Assembly (NCBI RefSeq): GCF_002022275.1
Contig: NZ_MSDF01000014.1
Coordinates: 726,811 to 790,810 of the forward strand
DNA from: Pseudomonas fluorescens
GTDB lineage: Bacteria > Pseudomonadota > Gammaproteobacteria > Pseudomonadales > Pseudomonadaceae
Length of the DNA stretch: 64,000 nt
Direction: 5' to 3'
Below the pieces are notes generated by a model. It saw only the letters and a program-made list of their open reading frames with translations, was not told the origin of the DNA and did not search any database. Numbering within the stretch: position 1 is the stretch's first letter; every line of letters starts with the position of its first letter. Made by a program: the position numbers and the translations under genes. Shown here piece after piece: positions 38,754-47,403 of the stretch.

Positions 38754-40301
38754 ATGCGTGCTGCTCAATTGAAAGCTGTATTGCCACGGGAGCTGCTCGC
38801 CTCTGTGGTTGTGTTTCTGGTCGCCCTGCCCTTGTGCATGGGTATTGCGATCGCGTCCGGCATGCCGCCGGCCAAAGGGCTGATCACCGGGATCATCGGT
38901 GGCCTGGTGGTGGGTTGGCTGGCGGGTTCGCCGCTGCAGGTCAGTGGCCCGGCCGCGGGCTTGGCGGTTTTGGTGTTCGAGCTGGTGCGTCAGCACGGCA
39001 TGATGATGCTGGGCCCGATTCTGTTGCTGGCGGGGTTCCTGCAACTGGTGGCCGGTCGTTTGCGTCTGGGTTGCTGGTTCCGTGTTACCGCGCCCGCCGT
39101 GGTGTACGGCATGCTGGCGGGGATTGGTGTGCTGATTGTGCTATCGCAGGTGCATGTGATGCTCGACGGCGCGCCCAAGCCTTCAGGGCTGGATAACCTG
39201 GCGGGCTTCCCGGCGGCGTTGGTCGAAGCGATTCCGACTCTCGGCGGCGGCCTTGGCTGGCAGGCAGGTTTGCTGGGTTTGTCGACGATGCTGGTGATGT
39301 ACCTGTGGGATAAATTCCGCCCGAAAAAATTACGTTTCGTACCGGGCGCCTTGCTCGGTGTGGGCTTGGCGACGGTGACCAGCCTGGTGCTGGCGTTGCA
39401 GGTCAAGCGCGTGGAAGTCCCGGAGAACCTGGCGGATGCCATCGACTGGTTACGTCCCAGCGACCTGCTGAACCTGGCGGATCCGCAGCTATTGATCGCC
39501 GCATTCGCTGTGGCGTTTATCGCCAGTGCCGAAACCTTGTTGTCCGCCGCAGCGGTAGACCGCATGCACAACGGTCAGCGTTCCGACTTCGACAAGGAAT
39601 TGTCCGCCCAAGGCGTAGGCAACATGCTCTGCGGTTTGGTCGGTGCCCTGCCGATGACCGGTGTGATCGTGCGCAGCTCGGCCAATGTGCAGGCTGGCGC
39701 CACCACGCGCTTGTCGGCGATGTTCCATGGCGTGTGGTTGCTGGGTTTCGTGTTGTTGCTGTCGAGCGTGCTGCAAAGCATTCCGGTGGCAAGCCTGGCG
39801 GGTGTGCTGGTCTACACCGGGATCAAACTGGTGGACATAAAGGCGTTCAAAGGGCTGGGGCGATACGGCCGGATGCCGATGTTCACCTATTCGGCAACGG
39901 CGCTGGCGATCGTCTTTACCGACCTGCTCACGGGTGTATTGATCGGCTTCGGCTTAACGTTGGTCACCTTGGCCCTCAAGGCTTCGCGATTGAAAGTCAG
40001 CCTGGTCGACCTGCCTCAGGACGGCGAGATGGAGCTGCGATTGGTCGGCGCCGGGACCTTTCTGAAAGTGCCGGCACTGACTCAGGTGCTGTCGACGGTG
40101 CCTGCGGGAACTACCGTGCATGTGCCCTTGAATAACCTGAGTTACATCGACCATTCCTGCCTGGAATTGCTGGAGGAATGGGGCCGGGCAAATGCGGCGA
40201 AAGGCTCGAAACTGGTGATCGAGGCGCGCGGGCTGAAGCGCCGACTCGAAGGCCGTGAGCGCACGACGACCGGGTTGGGGTCAGCAGCTACCGCTGGCTG
40301 A
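38754..40301 (+). CDS. SulP-family transporter (possible bicarbonate permease) paired with carbonic anhydrase
   Basis: A 515-residue inner-membrane protein from the ATG at 38754 with GGGAGAG upstream; the ORF opens 16 codons earlier. About 10-11 helices are visible, with RELLASVVVFLVALPLCMGI and SGPAAGLAVLVFELV near the N-terminus. A C-terminal STAS-like segment follows (VPLNNLSYIDHSCLELLEEW). SulP proteins encoded beside carbonic anhydrases are proposed bicarbonate transporters; substrate is inferred from this pairing. Confidence 0.88.
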   Translation: MRAAQLKAVLPRELLASVVVFLVALPLCMGIAIASGMPPAKGLITGIIGGLVVGWLAGSPLQVSGPAAGLAVLVFELVRQHGMMMLGPILLLAGFLQLVAGRLRLGCWFRVTAPAVVYGMLAGIGVLIVLSQVHVMLDGAPKPSGLDNLAGFPAALVEAIPTLGGGLGWQAGLLGLSTMLVMYLWDKFRPKKLRFVPGALLGVGLATVTSLVLALQVKRVEVPENLADAIDWLRPSDLLNLADPQLLIAAFAVAFIASAETLLSAAAVDRMHNGQRSDFDKELSAQGVGNMLCGLVGALPMTGVIVRSSANVQAGATTRLSAMFHGVWLLGFVLLLSSVLQSIPVASLAGVLVYTGIKLVDIKAFKGLGRYGRMPMFTYSATALAIVFTDLLTGVLIGFGLTLVTLALKASRLKVSLVDLPQDGEMELRLVGAGTFLKVPALTQVLSTVPAGTTVHVPLNNLSYIDHSCLELLEEWGRANAAKGSKLVIEARGLKRRLEGRERTTTGLGSAATAG

Positions 40302-40318
40302 CGGAACCGAATCAAAAT

Positions 40319-40408
40319 GTGGGAGCGGGCTTGCTCGCGAAGGCGGAGTGTCAGTCACCGAAAATGTTGACTGAGCCACCGCATTCGCGAGCAAGCCCGC
40401 TCCCACAG
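40319..40408. repeat. REP inverted pair (GCGGGCTTGCTCGCGA subtype)
   Basis: TGTGGGAGCGGGCTTGCTCG on the left and its complement on the right, around a 36-bp spacer. Between the convergent SulP gene and the hypothetical gene at 40432. Confidence 0.9.
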
Positions 40409-40431
40409 TTGATCGTTTGCGGCTCGGAAAA

Positions 40432-41079
40432 TCAGGCAGGCTGGTCCAGCGACAACTCAACCCCCAACTGCCGCGACAAACACGGCCAGCGCTTCCACGC
40501 CGCTTCCGTGTCCGGGCTTTTCAGCGTCTCGCGGTACGCCTCAACTGACTCCAGCGCAAAGCTGTCTTCGTTCAACATTTCGTCCACCGCCAAATGCACC
40601 GCTTCATCCAGCTGGTTGGCAAACTGCTCGCCGATCAGTTGGTGAGCGATCAGGTTGGCCACGGTGGTGTCCGCCGGAATCAACGGCTGGCCGAAATGCT
40701 TGATGTACAGGTCATTCACTTCCTCGACCAGGCGATGGGCCAGGTAGGCTTCGTCCAGCAAACCGTTGAGCCCTTCATGGCCCGCCAGAATGGCCGGCGG
40801 TTGCAGAAAGAAATGCTCGGCAATTTTCAGTACCGGTTTGATCTGGCTTTCGATCCCGGCTTCGCGGGCGACGTCATTGGCGGCGTCCAGCAGGTCCGGC
40901 ACTTGATCGATGTAGGCCGTGACAAAGCGGGTCATTACTTGGGTGCGATCACCGTCAGCCAGGGAGATGGCCGAATGCAGGTGCGGCAATTGGTTTTCCA
41001 GTTGCTGGGCAAGCTGGCCCGTGGTGGCTTCGTGTTGATGGGCACGGGAAATCTGCTCGCGCAATGCGGCGGTGTTCAT
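40432..41079 (-). CDS. conserved hypothetical protein
   Basis: A 215-residue soluble, mostly helical, acidic protein from the ATG at 41079 (MNTAALREQISRAHQHEATT), with TGGAG upstream; the frame stays open 25 codons further without support. HEATTGQLAQQLENQLPHLH and DEAYLAHRLVEEVNDLYIKH are notable His/Glu-rich helices. No signal peptide or membrane segment is seen. The position between the carbonic anhydrase-SulP pair and cox genes is, as I recall, conserved in P. aeruginosa (PA0104). Function unknown. Confidence 0.8.
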   Translation of the reverse strand: MNTAALREQISRAHQHEATTGQLAQQLENQLPHLHSAISLADGDRTQVMTRFVTAYIDQVPDLLDAANDVAREAGIESQIKPVLKIAEHFFLQPPAILAGHEGLNGLLDEAYLAHRLVEEVNDLYIKHFGQPLIPADTTVANLIAHQLIGEQFANQLDEAVHLAVDEMLNEDSFALESVEAYRETLKSPDTEAAWKRWPCLSRQLGVELSLDQPA

Positions 41080-41280
41080 GAAGGCTCCAGTGAAACAGGC
41101 GTAGGAAAAGGGAGAGGATAAGGTAGCTCGTTTATACGAGCGCCTAAGACGCATTTGTCATAATTATTTCATGGTTATGCGCGCGCGTTATATCGAATTG
41201 CCATCGTTCGTCGGATAAACGATTCCGCGCCCGGTTTTATTAGGTCCGCTGGTCTGTTTTGGTTCATTTGCCCCTACACA

Positions 41281-41308
41281 TTGCGGGGTTGCAGGTGCTG
41301 TCTATACT
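41281..41308 (+). promoter_or_regulatory. candidate stationary-phase promoter of the cox operon
   Basis: CTATACT at 41302-41308 equals the sigma-S-preferred -10 consensus; TTGCGG at 41281-41286 may be a weak -35 (15-bp gap). It lies about 140 bp before coxB, in the 369-bp gene-free stretch 41080-41448, which otherwise shows no ORF or repeat. The aa3 oxidase of P. aeruginosa is reported to depend on RpoS, which fits. Confidence 0.5.
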
Positions 41309-41448
41309 CGGGTTTGTACGCAATTAGCTGATGACGCCCAACTGCATGACGCAGGCAAGGCTTGGCGGTTGTAAGCAGTATGGAAGCCGCTCCCTTCGCC
41401 GCAGGTGCAAACCGGCGGGATAACAAGAAACATAAAGGGGAACCCGCA

Positions 41449-42576
41449 ATGACGCGACATCCACACGTTTGGATGGGCCTACTGTTGTGGTCAGTATTCG
41501 GCCAGGCGCACGCCGCCTGGACAACGAATATGGCGCCAGGGGCGACTGAAGTCAGTCACGCCGTGTTTGATCTGCACATGACCATTTTCTGGATTTGTGT
41601 GGTGATCGGCATTGTCGTGTTTGGCGCGATGTTCTGGTCGATGATCCTGCACCGCCGGTCCACGGGCCAGGTCGCAGCCAAATTCCACGAGAGCACGACC
41701 GTGGAAATTCTCTGGACCGTGGTGCCCTTGCTGATTCTGGTGGCGATGGCGATTCCGGCGACCAAGACCCTGATCAACATCTACGACAGCACTGAGTCGG
41801 ATATCGATATCCAGGTCACCGGCTATCAGTGGAAGTGGCATTACAAATACCTGGGCCAGGACGTGGAGTTTTTCAGCAACCTGGCCACGCCCGCCGAGCA
41901 GATCCATAACCAGGCCGTCAAAGGCGAGCACTACCTGCTGGAAGTCGACCAGCCGCTGGTGCTGCCGGTGGGCGCCAAGGTGCGCTTTCTGGTGACCGCC
42001 GCCGACGTGATCCACTCCTGGTGGGTGCCGGCGTTCGCGGTCAAGCGCGACGCCATTCCCGGCTTCGTCAACGAGGCTTGGACCCGTGTCGAGAAACCCG
42101 GCATTTACCGTGGCCAGTGCGCCGAATTGTGCGGCAAGGACCACGGTTTCATGCCGATTGTGGTCGAGGTCAAATCCAAGGCCGACTACGACACCTGGCT
42201 CGGCGAGCGCAAGGAAGAGGCCGCCAAGCTCAAGGAACTGACTTCCAAAGAGTGGACGCTGGAAGAACTGGTGGCCCGTGGCGACAAGGTTTATCACACC
42301 ACTTGCGTGGCCTGTCACCAGGCCGAGGGCCAAGGCCTGCCGCCGATGTTCCCGGCACTTAAAGGTTCGCCCATTGCCATTGGGCCCAAGGAAGACCACC
42401 TGCACCGCGTCTACTTCGGCAAACCCGGCACGGCCATGGCCGCGTTCGGCAAACAGCTGTCGGAAGTCGACATCGCCGCCGTCGTCACCTACGAACGCAA
42501 CGCGTGGGGCAACAACAAAGGCGACATGGTCACGCCCAAAGACGTGCTGGCCCTGAAACAGGCGGAAAGCAAATGA
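41449..42576 (+). CDS. coxB: cytochrome c oxidase subunit II with fused cytochrome c domain
   Basis: Receives electrons at CuA and passes them to subunit I. The ATG at 41449 (MTRHPHVWMGLLLWSVFGQA) has AGGGGAA upstream and gives 375 residues. It has a signal peptide and two membrane helices (about 45-65 and 85-105). The CuA motif is GQCAELCGKDHGFMP, with an upstream His in DVIHSWWVP. A C-terminal heme c domain carries CVACH, so the enzyme is a caa3-like member of the aa3 class. Confidence 0.96.
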   Translation: MTRHPHVWMGLLLWSVFGQAHAAWTTNMAPGATEVSHAVFDLHMTIFWICVVIGIVVFGAMFWSMILHRRSTGQVAAKFHESTTVEILWTVVPLLILVAMAIPATKTLINIYDSTESDIDIQVTGYQWKWHYKYLGQDVEFFSNLATPAEQIHNQAVKGEHYLLEVDQPLVLPVGAKVRFLVTAADVIHSWWVPAFAVKRDAIPGFVNEAWTRVEKPGIYRGQCAELCGKDHGFMPIVVEVKSKADYDTWLGERKEEAAKLKELTSKEWTLEELVARGDKVYHTTCVACHQAEGQGLPPMFPALKGSPIAIGPKEDHLHRVYFGKPGTAMAAFGKQLSEVDIAAVVTYERNAWGNNKGDMVTPKDVLALKQAESK

Positions 42577-42634
42577 CTGCCCTCACTGCGTATGCCCTGA
42601 ACCACTTCGCCCACTCGCGTGCAGGAGAACGGCC

Positions 42635-44221
42635 ATGAGCACTGTGATCGATGACCATGGTCACGCCGACCATGCCCACGGCCCCGCCAAAGGCCTGATG
42701 CGCTGGGTGCTGACCACCAACCATAAAGACATCGGCACGATGTACCTGTGGTTCGCCTTCACCATGTTCCTGCTCGGCGGCTCATTCGCCATGGTGATCC
42801 GCGCCGAGTTGTTCCAGCCCGGCCTGCAAATCGTTGAGCCGGCGTTCTTCAACCAGATGACCACCATGCACGGCCTGATCATGGTGTTCGGCGCGGTGAT
42901 GCCGGCGTTTGTCGGCCTGGCCAACTGGATGATCCCGCTGATGATCGGCGCGCCGGACATGGCCCTGCCGCGCATGAACAACTTCAGCTTCTGGCTGCTG
43001 CCGGCGGCGTTCCTGCTGTTGGTGTCCACCCTGTTTTCCCCGGGTGGCGGGCCGAATTTCGGCTGGACCTTCTACGCCCCGCTCTCCACCACCTACGCGC
43101 CGGAAAGTGTGACGTTTTTCATCTTTGCCATCCACCTGATGGGCATCAGTTCGATCATGGGCGCGATCAACGTGGTCGCCACCATCCTCAACCTGCGCGC
43201 ACCCGGCATGACCCTGATGAAAATGCCGCTGTTCGTGTGGACCTGGCTGATCACCGCCTTCCTGTTGATCGCGGTGATGCCAGTGCTGGCGGGCTGCGTG
43301 ACCATGATGCTGATGGACATCCACTTCGGCACCAGCTTCTTCAGTGCCGCTGGCGGCGGTGACCCGGTGTTGTTCCAGCATGTGTTCTGGTTCTTCGGCC
43401 ACCCCGAGGTGTACATCATGATCCTGCCGGCCTTTGGTGCCGTCAGCTCGATCATCCCGACCTTCTCGCGCAAACCGCTGTTCGGCTACACCTCGATGGT
43501 TTATGCCACGGCGAGCATCGCGTTCCTGTCGTTCATCGTGTGGGCGCACCACATGTTTGTGGTCGGTATTCCGTTGGTGGGCGAGTTGTTCTTCATGTAC
43601 GCCACGCTGCTGATCGCCGTGCCCACGGGGGTGAAGGTGTTCAACTGGGTCAGCACCATGTGGCAGGGCTCGCTGACCTTCGAGACGCCGATGCTGTTTG
43701 CCGTGGCCTTCGTGATTCTGTTCACCATTGGCGGTTTCTCCGGGCTGATGCTGGCGATTGCCCCGGCAGACTTTCAGTACCACGACACCTACTTTGTGGT
43801 GGCGCACTTCCATTACGTACTGGTGCCCGGCGCGATCTTCGGCATCTTCGCCTCGGCGTACTACTGGCTGCCGAAATGGACCGGCCACATGTACGACGAA
43901 ACCCTCGGCAAGCTGCACTTCTGGCTGTCTTTCGTGGGCATGAACATGGCGTTCTTCCCGATGCATTTTGTGGGGCTGGCCGGCATGCCGCGCCGGGTGC
44001 CGGACTACAACCTGCAGTTCGCCGATTTCAATATGGTCTCGTCCATTGGCGCGTTCATGTTTGGCGCCACGCAGATCTTCTTCCTGTTTATCGTGATCAA
44101 GTGCATCCGCGGCGGCCCGCCTGCCCCGGCCAAGCCGTGGGATGGGGCTGAAGGTCTGGAGTGGAGCGTTCCGTCGCCTGCGCCGTATCACACGTTTACT
44201 ACGCCACCGGAGGTCAAGTGA
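42635..44221 (+). CDS. coxA: cytochrome c oxidase subunit I
   Basis: The catalytic heme a / a3-CuB subunit, 528 residues and about 12 helices. Heme and copper ligands are visible in TTMHGLIMVFG (heme a His), WFFGHPEVYIMILP (CuB His and cross-linked Tyr), VWAHHMFVVG (CuB His-His) and VVAHFHYVLVPGA (heme a3 and heme a His). GHPEVY marks the type A K-channel. It starts 58 bp after coxB with AGGAGAACGGCC upstream. Confidence 0.98.
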   Translation: MSTVIDDHGHADHAHGPAKGLMRWVLTTNHKDIGTMYLWFAFTMFLLGGSFAMVIRAELFQPGLQIVEPAFFNQMTTMHGLIMVFGAVMPAFVGLANWMIPLMIGAPDMALPRMNNFSFWLLPAAFLLLVSTLFSPGGGPNFGWTFYAPLSTTYAPESVTFFIFAIHLMGISSIMGAINVVATILNLRAPGMTLMKMPLFVWTWLITAFLLIAVMPVLAGCVTMMLMDIHFGTSFFSAAGGGDPVLFQHVFWFFGHPEVYIMILPAFGAVSSIIPTFSRKPLFGYTSMVYATASIAFLSFIVWAHHMFVVGIPLVGELFFMYATLLIAVPTGVKVFNWVSTMWQGSLTFETPMLFAVAFVILFTIGGFSGLMLAIAPADFQYHDTYFVVAHFHYVLVPGAIFGIFASAYYWLPKWTGHMYDETLGKLHFWLSFVGMNMAFFPMHFVGLAGMPRRVPDYNLQFADFNMVSSIGAFMFGATQIFFLFIVIKCIRGGPPAPAKPWDGAEGLEWSVPSPAPYHTFTTPPEVK

Positions 44222-44250
44222 ACAGCTTGGTGCAGGCCACCTCGGTCTCC

Positions 44251-44341
44251 TGTGGGAGCTGGCTTGCCTGCGATAGCGGTGTGCCAGGCACTGAATCCAC
44301 CCACTGTCAGGCCCTCATCGCAGGCAAGCCAGCTCCCACAG
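44251..44341. repeat. REP inverted pair inside the cox operon
   Basis: Inverted TGTGGGAGCTGGCTTGCCTG units fill most of the 144-bp gap between coxA and ctaG, two genes on the same strand. A hairpin here could protect the coxBA message or reduce downstream transcription. Confidence 0.92.
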
Positions 44342-44365
44342 AAAATCACAAGCGGGGTGATCGCC

Positions 44366-44917
44366 ATGGCTGATTCCATCCCCCTCAAACGCCTCGTCAC
44401 CCGCCTGCTGATCCTGGTCGTCGCCATGTTCGCCTTCGGCTTCGCCCTGGTGCCGATCTACGACGTGATGTGCAAAGCCTTCGGCATCAACGGCAAAACC
44501 GCCGGGCAGTACGAGGGCGAGCAAATGGTCGACCCCACACGTCAGGTGCGCGTGCAGTTCCTGTCGACCAACGCCATCGACATGGTCTGGGAGTTTCACT
44601 CCAAGGCCGACGAAGTCGTGGTCAATCCCGGTGCCGTCACCGAGATGCTGTTCGTGGCCTACAACCCCACCGACAAAGCCATGACCGCCCAGGCCGTGCC
44701 GAGTATTTCCCCGGCCGAAGCGGCGATGTATTTCCACAAGACCGAATGCTTTTGCTTCACCCAGCAGGTATTGCAGCCAGGCCAGCGCATCGAAATGCCG
44801 GTGCGCTTTATCGTCGACCGCGACATGCCCAAGGATGTGAAGCATTTGACCCTGGCGTACACGCTGTTTGATATCACTGCGCGTCAACCGCCGGTGGCTG
44901 CCAACAGCGGCGGCTAG
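44366..44917 (+). CDS. ctaG: cytochrome c oxidase assembly protein CtaG/Cox11
   Basis: Copper chaperone for the CuB site of subunit I. The ATG at 44366 has GGGGTGA upstream and gives 183 residues; an upstream extension is encoded by the REP and is not real. It has one N-terminal membrane anchor (RLLILVVAMFAFGFALVPIY). The copper motif is ECFCFTQQVLQPGQ. VPIYDVMCKAFGINGK is also a Cox11 mark. Confidence 0.95.
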   Translation: MADSIPLKRLVTRLLILVVAMFAFGFALVPIYDVMCKAFGINGKTAGQYEGEQMVDPTRQVRVQFLSTNAIDMVWEFHSKADEVVVNPGAVTEMLFVAYNPTDKAMTAQAVPSISPAEAAMYFHKTECFCFTQQVLQPGQRIEMPVRFIVDRDMPKDVKHLTLAYTLFDITARQPPVAANSGG

Positions 44918-44952
44918 CTACTGTTTGCCCCCTCAATCAGGAGAGCGAATAC

Positions 44953-45840
44953 ATGTCGACTCATGATACGTACTACGTACCAGCGCAAAGCAAATGGCCG
45001 ATAATTGCCACGATTGGCATGCTGGTCACCGTGTACGGGCTGGCCGTGTGGTTCAACGATCTGAAGGCCGCACGCCCGGAATCCCACGGCCCGTGGATCT
45101 TTTTCGTCGGCGGCCTGCTGCTGGCCTACATGCTGTTCGGCTGGTTCGGCGCGGTTATCAAGGAAAGTCGCGCCGGTTTGTACAGTTCGCAGATGGACCG
45201 CTCGTTCCGCTGGGGCATGAGCTGGTTCATCTTTTCCGAAGTGATGTTCTTCATCGCATTCTTCGGCGCGCTGTTTTATGTGCGGCACATGTCGGCGCCG
45301 TGGCTGGCGGGCGAGGGCTCCAAAGGCATTGCCCACATGTTGTGGCCGAATTTCGAGTTTGCCTGGCCACTGCTCAATAACCCCGATCCGAAGCTGTATC
45401 CGCCACCGGAGGGCACCATCAGCCCGTGGGGCCTGCCGCTGATCAACACGATCCTGCTGGTCAGCTCCAGCGTGACCATCACCATTGCCCACCATGCCCT
45501 GCGCAAGGGCCATCGCGGCGCGCTGAAGATCTGGCTGGCGATTACCGTGCTGCTGGGCTGGGCATTCCTGGGCTTCCAGGCCGAGGAGTACATCCACGCT
45601 TACAAAGAGCTCGGGCTGACGCTGGGCTCCGGTGTGTACGGCGCGACCTTCTTTATGCTCACCGGCTTTCACGGCGCTCACGTGACCATCGGCACCATCA
45701 TTCTGTTCGTGATGCTGATGCGCATCCTGAAAGGGCATTTCAACAACGAGCACCAGTTCGGCTTCGAAGCGGCCAGTTGGTATTGGCACTTTGTGGACGT
45801 GGTGTGGATCGGGCTGTTTTTCTTCGTTTACGTGCTGTGA
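44953..45840 (+). CDS. coxC: cytochrome c oxidase subunit III
   Basis: A 295-residue protein with seven membrane helices. FIFSEVMFFIAFFGALFY contains the conserved membrane Glu, followed by TGFHGAHVTIGTIIL and ASWYWHFVDVVWIGLFFFVY. It stabilises the subunit I/II core. A GGAGAGCGAATAC leader precedes the ATG at 44953. It ends 6 bp before the stop of the oppositely oriented DUF2909 gene. Confidence 0.97.
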   Translation: MSTHDTYYVPAQSKWPIIATIGMLVTVYGLAVWFNDLKAARPESHGPWIFFVGGLLLAYMLFGWFGAVIKESRAGLYSSQMDRSFRWGMSWFIFSEVMFFIAFFGALFYVRHMSAPWLAGEGSKGIAHMLWPNFEFAWPLLNNPDPKLYPPPEGTISPWGLPLINTILLVSSSVTITIAHHALRKGHRGALKIWLAITVLLGWAFLGFQAEEYIHAYKELGLTLGSGVYGATFFMLTGFHGAHVTIGTIILFVMLMRILKGHFNNEHQFGFEAASWYWHFVDVVWIGLFFFVYVL

Positions 45841-45846
45841 GGCGCC

Positions 45847-46050
45847 TTACCAAGGCGCATGAGACACCAGTTGGCCCGAAAAAAAGCCCCAGGCGATCAA
45901 GGCCACGGTGATCACGGCCAACACCACACGCACGGTCAAGGCAGTGACGAGGCGCCTGGAGTTGCCCTCGTCCTTGACCAGAAAGAACAAGCCACTGAAC
46001 AGGCTCACAACAGTCGCGATCAGCATCAGGGCAATGGCTGCTTTGAGCAT
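45847..46050 (-). CDS. twin-transmembrane protein (DUF2909)
   Basis: A 67-residue membrane protein from the ATG at 46050: two helices (AAIALMLIATVVSLFSGLFF and VLAVITVALIAWGFFSGQL) joined by a short charged loop. It matches the DUF2909 family found within oxidase clusters. It runs against the cox operon, convergent with coxC and divergent from the SURF1 gene (52 bp between starts). A role in oxidase assembly is likely from location only. Confidence 0.85.
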   Translation of the reverse strand: MLKAAIALMLIATVVSLFSGLFFLVKDEGNSRRLVTALTVRVVLAVITVALIAWGFFSGQLVSHAPW

Positions 46051-46102
46051 GGTCTGGCTCCAATGGGATGGGCGGGCAATGAAAACAAGTATAGCCAGCG
46101 CC

Positions 46103-46843
46103 ATGAAACGCTTTCGCCCAGGCATCGCACCGACAGTGGTGGTGATGTTGCTCCTGCCGTTAATGATCGGCCTGGGCCTCTGGCAACTGTCGCGCGGCCA
46201 TGAAAAACAACGGCTGGTGGACAGTTACGCCGAGCGCCGCGTGGCTGAGCCCATCAGCAGTGCGCAGCTCAACGACATGACCGACCCGGCGTTTCGCCGC
46301 ATTCACCTGCGCGGCCAATTCGACGCCGAACACAGCGTATTGCTCGACAACCGCCTGCGTGACGGCAAGGCCGGGGTAGAACTGCTGCAACCCTTCCACG
46401 ACCAGGCCAGCGGCCAATGGCTGTTGCTCAACCGCGGCTGGCTGCCCTGGCCCGACCGGCGCACACCGCCCGTCTTCACCACACCGGATCAGCCGGTGAA
46501 CCTCGACGCCTGGGTCTACGTAGCCCCCGGCGAAACCTTCCAGCTGCACGCCGACCCCGCGACCGCGCAATGGCCGCGCCTGCTCACCGCGCTGCACCCC
46601 GCCGCGCTCTGGGCGGAATTGGGCCGCAGTGGTTTCGCCTACGAGCTGCGCGCCGAAGCTGGCCCGGGCACGTACGACACCACGTGGGCGGTGGTCGCCA
46701 TGGGCCCGGAAAAACACCTCGGGTATGCCGTGCAGTGGTTCGCCATGTCGCTGGCGCTGCTCGCGCTGTACCTCTACCTCGGATGGCATAACAAAAAGGA
46801 GACGCACCATGGGCGCGGCCACAAATCCACTCAACATGTCTGA
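46103..46843 (+). CDS. SURF1 family oxidase assembly protein
   Basis: Assists heme a insertion into subunit I. The ATG at 46103 gives 246 residues; the long upstream extension is antisense to the DUF2909 gene. Membrane helices are at both ends (TVVVMLLLPLMIGLGLWQLS and YAVQWFAMSLALLALYLYLG), with a periplasmic domain between (LLLNRGWLPWPDRRT, VYVAPGETFQLH). GLWQLSRGHEKQ and YAVQWFAMS are SURF1 marks. Confidence 0.93.
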   Translation: MKRFRPGIAPTVVVMLLLPLMIGLGLWQLSRGHEKQRLVDSYAERRVAEPISSAQLNDMTDPAFRRIHLRGQFDAEHSVLLDNRLRDGKAGVELLQPFHDQASGQWLLLNRGWLPWPDRRTPPVFTTPDQPVNLDAWVYVAPGETFQLHADPATAQWPRLLTALHPAALWAELGRSGFAYELRAEAGPGTYDTTWAVVAMGPEKHLGYAVQWFAMSLALLALYLYLGWHNKKETHHGRGHKSTQHV

Positions 46844-47393
46844 GGTGCCGGACCGGCGTAAGGGCCGCTGGCAACTGATCCTGATCCTGATGATGGTGAT
46901 CGGCCCGATGGCGCTGGCCACCTTCATGTACAAACTGCAGTTCTGGGTGCCGGACAGCCGCAGTTACCACGGCGAGATGATCGGCAATGGCCAGACCCGT
47001 GCCGACATTGGTGTGCAGGCCGATGAACAGCGCTGGCAGTTGCTGGTGACCGCGCCCGCCGCCTGCGTAGCCGAGTGCCGACAGCTGGTGTACCTGGCGC
47101 GCCAGCTGCAAATCAGCCTGGGTCGCGACGCTTCGCGCGCCAGCCATGCCTTGGCCAGCGCGCAACCGGTGAGTGCCGCCTACGAGGCCAAACTCAAGGC
47201 CGAATACCCGCAATTGCGGCGCTACCCGCTGGACCTCTCGACCTTCACCAAAAATTCCGCCGCGCCTGGCGATGCGCAACTGTGGATCGTCGACCCGCAC
47301 GGCAACCTGGTGCTGCGCTATGACGCCAAGGTCAAGGGCAAGGACTTGCTCAACGACCTGCGCATGCTGCTGAAACTGTCGAACATCGGATAA
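46809..47393 (+). CDS. membrane-anchored Sco/thioredoxin-like protein of unknown function
   Basis: A 194-residue protein that overlaps the SURF1 gene by 35 bp, with AAAAAGGAGACGCACC before the ATG at 46809. One N-terminal membrane helix (LILILMMVIGPMALATFMY) is followed by a periplasmic domain. WQLLVTAPAACVAECRQL contains a CxxxC pair placed as in Sco proteins, and the C-terminal LWIVDPHGNLVLRYD resembles the last strands of a thioredoxin fold. A copper or thiol role in oxidase assembly is plausible but unproven; the His normally following in Sco (VDH) is displaced. Confidence 0.82.
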   Translation: MGAATNPLNMSEVPDRRKGRWQLILILMMVIGPMALATFMYKLQFWVPDSRSYHGEMIGNGQTRADIGVQADEQRWQLLVTAPAACVAECRQLVYLARQLQISLGRDASRASHALASAQPVSAAYEAKLKAEYPQLRRYPLDLSTFTKNSAAPGDAQLWIVDPHGNLVLRYDAKVKGKDLLNDLRMLLKLSNIG

Positions 47394-47403
47394 GGGCATC
47401 GTC

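Noticed and set aside
42782..44191. Minus-strand open frame (469 codons) across coxA
   Set aside because: Antisense shadow of coxA; His/Gln/Arg-rich composition from hydrophobic codons read backwards.
44252..44365. N-terminal extension of ctaG beginning MGAGLPAIA
   Set aside because: These residues are encoded by the REP repeat; the same MGAGLPA stretch appears in open frames started by other REP copies (for example 26010, 40319). The real start is at 44366.
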